Source: Labrenzia sp. PHM005 (GTDB lineage: Bacteria > Pseudomonadota > Alphaproteobacteria > Rhizobiales > Stappiaceae). From it: 64,000 nucleotides of DNA. Positions 60,283-64,000 of the stretch are shown here, in pieces. Numbering within the stretch: position 1 is the stretch's first letter; each line of letters begins with the position of its first letter. The position numbers and the translations under genes were made by a program. Location: positions 2,351,001 through 2,415,000 of the forward strand of contig NZ_CP041191.1 of assembly GCF_006517275.1 (NCBI RefSeq). The letters are read 5' to 3'. The notes beneath the pieces were generated by a model that was not told the origin of the DNA, did not search any database, and saw only the letters and a list, made by a program, of their open reading frames with translations.

Positions 60283-61056
60283 TTACCCCAAATGACCTGG
60301 TTGGAGCGAGGCTACTGTTTCCATCAGGGTTGGGACCAGCTTTGTTTCAATCAGTTTTTCATCATGGGTAAAAGACGAGACAGAGCATTGGACTGCCGCC
60401 AGTGGTTGACCGTCGCTGGCAAGAATCGGAGCAGCAAAACCTATCTCGTTCATGATCAGTTCGTTGCTTGATCGCGAATAACCTTTTACGGCTGCCGTTT
60501 CGATAATCTGCTCAATAACGTTTCGATCCATGGTTGTCTTGGGTGTGAATTGCTTGAGCGGCCATGTTTGGATCGCCTCTTCACGGTAAGGCTTTGGGTA
60601 GACCGACAAAATTGCGCGTCCACTTGAGGTGTTCAGGGCAGGCACGCGGCGTCCGATAATTGTGGCGGCAAAATTTGTCCGGCGGCTTGGCAGGCGGACG
60701 ACATAAATGATGTCTGTGCCGTCCAGAACGGACATATTGACGGTGCCATTGAGGATCTTGGATAGATCAATCAACTTGGGCATAGCCAATTGTGTCAGCC
60801 GGTCGGACCATAAATAGGCATTGGCGAGTTCAAGTGTCTTGATCGTTGGCCGATACCGTTTGGTGATCTCGTCCTTTTTCAGATAACCAAGTTTTGTCAA
60901 TGTGTTGGAGAAACGCTGAACGGCGCTTTTGTCCAGTTCAGTCTTCTGGCTGAGCTCGGCAAGACCCAGTTCCGGATGGTCTTCATCAAAGGCTTCCAGG
61001 ATCCTGAATCCCTTTTCTAATGAAGCCACGAACAATGTGTCCTGCTTGGATTTCAT
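60283..61056 (-). CDS. IclR-family transcriptional regulator
   Basis: This 257-residue protein has an N-terminal winged helix (KGFRILEAFDEDHPELGLAELSQKTELDKSAVQRFSNTLTKLGYL at 14-60) and an IclR ligand domain from about 80 (LPSRRTNFAATIIGRRVPALNTSSGRAILS, and the C-terminal GFAAPILASDGQPLAAVQCSV). It is divergent from the oligopeptide-type ABC operon at 61197 and probably controls it through the AT-rich palindromes in the shared gap. Confidence 0.9.
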   Translation of the reverse strand: MKSKQDTLFVASLEKGFRILEAFDEDHPELGLAELSQKTELDKSAVQRFSNTLTKLGYLKKDEITKRYRPTIKTLELANAYLWSDRLTQLAMPKLIDLSKILNGTVNMSVLDGTDIIYVVRLPSRRTNFAATIIGRRVPALNTSSGRAILSVYPKPYREEAIQTWPLKQFTPKTTMDRNVIEQIIETAAVKGYSRSSNELIMNEIGFAAPILASDGQPLAAVQCSVSSFTHDEKLIETKLVPTLMETVASLQPGHLG

Positions 61057-61137
61057 GCGTCTCTCCCTCAGCGCATGGAAATGCGCATCCTCTGATCAAG
61101 GATGACCTTGACAAGATCGTATTTTTATACTAATTAT

Positions 61138-61179
61138 TATTATATAATATGCAAGTGCTTATTATAATAATTTGCACTT
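61138..61179. promoter_or_regulatory. AT-rich paired palindromes, likely IclR operator
   Basis: TATTATATAATA (61138-61149) and TTATTATAATAA (61159-61170) are two perfect 12-bp palindromes 21 bases apart, that is two helical turns. The second is nested in an outer repeat AAGTGC (61153-61158) and GCACTT (61174-61179). The cluster ends 17 bases before the binding-protein ATG. Confidence 0.5.
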
Positions 61180-61196
61180 TAAATTTGGGAGGAAAC

Positions 61197-62732
61197 ATGT
61201 CGGTTCAGATCATTAAGCGCGGTGCCGTGCAAGCGGCGCTGCTCTCGTCTCTTTCAATGATGTCTTTTTCCGCGCCTGCTTTGGCCGGTAAGTCGGATGA
61301 CACGCTTCGTGTGGCGTTCACGAAGGAAGTCGAAAATGTCGACAGTTACTTTAACTCGGCTCGTGAAGGTGTGATCCTTCAGCGAACCGTGTGGGATGGG
61401 CTTGTCTATCGGGATCCGGCAACCAATGAGTATGTCGGCAACCTTGCGACTGAATGGAAGTGGGTTGACGATGTCACTTTGGAGTTCAAGCTGCGTGAGG
61501 GCGTAAAGTTCCACAATGGTGAGGAATTCGATGCCGACGACGTTGTTTACACAGTCAACTTTGTTGCGGACAAGGACAACGGCGTTAAAACCCAGCGTAA
61601 TGTCAACTGGATGAAGAGTGCTGAAAAGCTCGACAAGTACACCGTCCAAATCCATCTAAAAGAACCGTTTCCGGCAGCTATTGAGTTTCTCGCCGGTCCG
61701 GTGTCCATGTATCCGAATGAGTACTATGCGGAAGTTGGCCCTGCAGGAATGGGCCTGAAGCCGGTGGGGACAGGGCCCTACAAGGTCACTTCTGTTGAGC
61801 CGGGCACTCATTACCAGCTCGAGAAATATGACGGCTATCACGACTCCCCAAAAGGGCAGCCAAAGATCGGTAAACTGGATATTCGTACCATTCCGGATGT
61901 GAATACGCAGATTGCTGAGCTCTTCAATGGTGAGCTTGATTTCATCTGGCAAGTCCCTGCCGATCAGGCGGGCAAACTGGCAGGAATGGACAAGTTGACG
62001 GTCGCCAATGAAAGCACCATGCGGATTGGTTATCTGTCACTGGATGCGGCGGGTCGGACCGGTGCGGACAATCCCTTCACAAAGCTGAAGGTTCGTCAGG
62101 CTGTTGCCCATGCTATTGATCGTAAAACGATCGTTCAGGCGCTTTTGCGCGGCAAGTCCAAGGTCGTCAATACAGCCTGTTTTCCATCGCAATTCGGGTG
62201 CGAGCAGGAAGTGACATCTTACGAGTATGATCCGGAAAAAGCGAAGGCTCTGCTGGCCGAGGCAGGTTATCCGGATGGCTTCACGACAGACTTTTATGCC
62301 TATCGGAACCGCGATTATGCAGAAGCGCTGGCCAACTTCCTGAATGAGGTCGGGATCAAGACCAACTTCCACATGCTGAAATACTCGGCTCTTCGTGAGT
62401 TGCGCATGTCTTCTGGGACGCCGATCACATTCCAGACCTGGGGGTCTTACTCGATCAACGACACTTCAGCGATCACCAGCCAGTTCTTCAAGCATGGCTC
62501 TCTTGATGATGCGCGTGATGATGAAGTGCGCGACTGGCTGGAAGTAGCGGACACGTCCACCGATCCGGAAGAGCGGAAGGCCTATTACAGCAAAGCTCTG
62601 CAGAAAATCGCAGATGAAGCCTATTGGACGCCGCTGTTCTCCTACAACACCAACTACGTGTTCTCTAAGGATGTGGAGTTCCAGCCAACACCGGATGAGA
62701 TCGTGCGTTTTGCCACGATGAGCTGGAACTAA
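61197..62732 (+). CDS. Oligopeptide-type ABC transporter substrate-binding protein (family 5)
   Basis: This is an exported family 5 binding protein of 511 residues from the ATG at 61197, with GGGAGGAAAC as ribosome site; a longer frame from 61149 begins inside the operator. The signal peptide is 1-30 (ending ALA before GKSDD). Family pattern: LEFKLREGVKFHNGEEFDADDVVYTVNFV near 95 and LKPVGTGPYKVTSV near 185. A hairpin follows and then the DppB gene. The IclR regulator next to it suggests a catabolic substrate rather than general peptide uptake. Confidence 0.92.
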   Translation: MSVQIIKRGAVQAALLSSLSMMSFSAPALAGKSDDTLRVAFTKEVENVDSYFNSAREGVILQRTVWDGLVYRDPATNEYVGNLATEWKWVDDVTLEFKLREGVKFHNGEEFDADDVVYTVNFVADKDNGVKTQRNVNWMKSAEKLDKYTVQIHLKEPFPAAIEFLAGPVSMYPNEYYAEVGPAGMGLKPVGTGPYKVTSVEPGTHYQLEKYDGYHDSPKGQPKIGKLDIRTIPDVNTQIAELFNGELDFIWQVPADQAGKLAGMDKLTVANESTMRIGYLSLDAAGRTGADNPFTKLKVRQAVAHAIDRKTIVQALLRGKSKVVNTACFPSQFGCEQEVTSYEYDPEKAKALLAEAGYPDGFTTDFYAYRNRDYAEALANFLNEVGIKTNFHMLKYSALRELRMSSGTPITFQTWGSYSINDTSAITSQFFKHGSLDDARDDEVRDWLEVADTSTDPEERKAYYSKALQKIADEAYWTPLFSYNTNYVFSKDVEFQPTPDEIVRFATMSWN

Positions 62733-62746
62733 CCCCTCGTTCTGAT

Positions 62747-62769
62747 TGGCCGCCCGTCAGCGGCGGCCA
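62747..62769 (+). other. Intercistronic stem-loop after family 5 binding protein
   Basis: TGGCCGCC (62747-62754) and GGCGGCCA (62762-62769) form a perfect 8-bp GC-rich stem with a 7-base loop, 15 bases after the binding-protein stop and about 90 before the permease gene. No long T-run follows. Confidence 0.6.
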
Positions 62770-62856
62770 GTCTCTTCACCTTCATCAAATATGGCGTGGG
62801 CTGGTTTTCTCAGTCCGCATCCTTCCCGATAGTCTGACCATTCGAAAGGGCAACCG

Positions 62857-63774
62857 ATGCTCGCTTTTATTTTGAAGCGGCTGGGATTGGCTGCGCTCGT
62901 GGCGTTGACAGTGTCCGCCATCAGTTTCAGCCTTCTCTACATTGCCGGAGATCCGGCATCTGCGATTGCAGGGGAATCCGCGACAGATGCTGATATCGAA
63001 GCCATTCGCGAGTATTACGGTTTTGACCGCCCGTTGATCGTTCAATATCTGGAGTGGCTGACGAATGCGCTTCAGGGCAACTTCGGCGAAAGCTACTATT
63101 TCGAATTGCCGGTTTCCCAACTGATTGCCGACAGGCTGTCCATCACCATGATGCTTGGTGTATGCGGGATCAGTTTTGCGTTGCTGTTCGCCGTTCCGCT
63201 TGGAGTTGTCGCGGCTCTTCGGCCAAACTCGTTTATCGACCGGTTTTCACTGTTTTTATCGGTGATGGGGCAGGCAATGCCGAGTTTCTGGTTCGGCCTT
63301 ATCCTAATCGTGATCTTCTCGATCAATCTGGGCTGGCTGCCCGCATCTGGCGCTTCCTCGTGGCGGCATTTCATCTTGCCGACCATCGTGCTCGGCTACT
63401 ATGCAATGCCAGCGATCATGCGCCTTACGCGCACGGGTATGCTGGAAGTATTGTCGGCTGATTATGTCCGGACAGCGCGGGCCAAAGGCTTGAGCCAGCG
63501 AAAAATTCTATTCAAGCATGCTCTGCGGAATGCGATTATCCCGGTCGTGTCTCTGGCGGCGGTTCAGATGGGCTTCATGCTTGGCGGATCCATCGTGGTG
63601 GAATCCATTTTTGCCCTTCATGGCGCCGGGTATCTCGCGTGGGAATCCATTTCACGGAATGATCTGCCCACGATACAGGCGCTGATCCTGATTTTCTCCA
63701 TGTTCTACATCGTCTTCACGTTGCTTGCTGACATCGTGAATGCCTGGCTAGACCCGCGCATGAGGGTTCACTGA
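62857..63774 (+). CDS. Oligopeptide-type ABC permease (DppB family)
   Basis: This 305-residue permease has six hydrophobic segments. The N-terminus MLAFILKRLGLAALVALTVSAISFSLLYIAGDPA is typical of DppB, as is the contact loop EVLSADYVRTARAKGLSQRKILFKHALRNAIIPV near 198. It is one base apart from the next permease gene. Confidence 0.92.
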   Translation: MLAFILKRLGLAALVALTVSAISFSLLYIAGDPASAIAGESATDADIEAIREYYGFDRPLIVQYLEWLTNALQGNFGESYYFELPVSQLIADRLSITMMLGVCGISFALLFAVPLGVVAALRPNSFIDRFSLFLSVMGQAMPSFWFGLILIVIFSINLGWLPASGASSWRHFILPTIVLGYYAMPAIMRLTRTGMLEVLSADYVRTARAKGLSQRKILFKHALRNAIIPVVSLAAVQMGFMLGGSIVVESIFALHGAGYLAWESISRNDLPTIQALILIFSMFYIVFTLLADIVNAWLDPRMRVH

Positions 63775-63775
63775 T

Positions 63776-64000
63776 ATGAGTTCGCTTGCTACTTCTGCTC
63801 CGGCACAACAAAAAGCTCCAAGTCCGCGTGAAGCAATGTTCCTCCGGGCGAAGGTTCACAAAGGATTGCTGTTCGGGTTCGGCGTTGTGTTGCTCCTTGT
63901 GTTGATTGCACTGGCAGCTCCATTGCTCGCCCCGCATGATCCCTATCATCAGGATTTGTTGAGCCGCATGCAGCCACCGGTATTTCTTGGTGGCACTTGG
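63776..64000 (+). CDS. Oligopeptide-type ABC permease (DppC family), N-terminal part
   Basis: Only the first 75 codons are in the window. After a proline/alanine-rich N-terminal tail of about 20 residues comes a membrane segment (KGLLFGFGVVLLLVLIALAAPLLAPHDPY) typical of DppC proteins, ending in the PPVFLGGTW region that precedes the conserved LGTD motif. The remaining ATPase genes of this operon should lie beyond the window. Confidence 0.88.
   Translation, partial: MSSLATSAPAQQKAPSPREAMFLRAKVHKGLLFGFGVVLLLVLIALAAPLLAPHDPYHQDLLSRMQPPVFLGGTW

Noticed and set aside
1..64000. CRISPR arrays, insertion sequences, prophage genes or large repeats
   Set aside because: I looked for spaced direct repeats, transposase motifs and terminal inverted repeats and saw none, though a reading by eye can miss diverged copies.

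Overview
The window looks like an accessory, catabolic stretch of an alphaproteobacterial chromosome, most likely a marine member of the Roseibium/Labrenzia group (Stappiaceae). The reasons are a TRAP transporter and many binding-protein-dependent uptake systems packed together, moderate-to-high GC, alphaproteobacterial regulator families, and a cyclase-family protein (14900-15679) that closely resembles, from memory, the isatin hydrolase characterised from Labrenzia aggregata. I see no rRNA, tRNA, CRISPR array, insertion sequence or prophage gene.

Region 1 (1-17800) follows the tail of a LysR regulator. It holds a TRAP transporter (DctP/Q/M), a MarR regulator and a tightly overlapped ten-gene operon: IorA, IorB, ferredoxin-type reductase, Rieske oxygenase large and small subunits, acyl-CoA ligase, thiolase-like protein, DUF35/degenerate-SDR fusion, isatin hydrolase-like cyclase and SDR. 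The simplest reading is catabolism of an indolic acid (indole-3-acetate and/or indolepyruvate) through CoA thioesters to isatin and isatinate. The thiolase-like/DUF35 pair would act as a retro-aldolase releasing acetyl-CoA. The same inverted repeat (ATATGA-AAAA-TCATAT) lies before the transporter and before the catabolic operon, which points to the MarR protein as shared regulator.

Region 2 (17879-27109) is one reverse-strand operon: glycine betaine-type ABC transporter (binding protein, ATPase, double-length permease), a choline-kinase-like phosphotransferase, a dimethylglycine dehydrogenase-like flavoprotein and an inositol-phosphatase-family phosphatase. A divergent DeoR regulator faces it. 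A phosphorylated N-methylated amine is a plausible intermediate and inducer.

Region 3 (27500-35322) is a divergent acyl-CoA module. It contains an alpha-methylacyl-CoA racemase-like protein, a MaoC protein that seems to have lost its catalytic segment, a biotin-dependent carboxylase of the methylcrotonyl/geranyl-CoA type, an acyl-CoA dehydrogenase, an MDR reductase and a TetR regulator with a palindromic operator between the two arms. It suggests breakdown of methyl-branched or isoprenoid acyl-CoAs. A small unknown gene and an aldo/keto reductase follow.

Region 4 (36916-59056) is a cyclic-amide catabolic island with two hydantoinase units. The first is a polar amino-acid ABC transporter, class V PLP enzyme and hydantoinase, read from a 41-bp perfect palindrome next to a GntR gene. 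The second is another hydantoinase, a second GntR regulator and a long operon: VOC protein, oligopeptide-type ABC transporter, a solute-binding protein without signal peptide, two amidohydrolases, hydantoin racemase-like protein, DapA-like lyase and SDR. Its GntR operator TTGGTATACCAA occurs at both promoters. An M20 carbamoylase-like hydrolase follows.

Region 5 (59301-64000) has a DinB-like protein, an IclR regulator, and the start of another oligopeptide-type ABC operon that runs off the window. Across the window, every exported transporter binding-protein gene (five of five) is followed by an intercistronic stem-loop before the next transporter gene.
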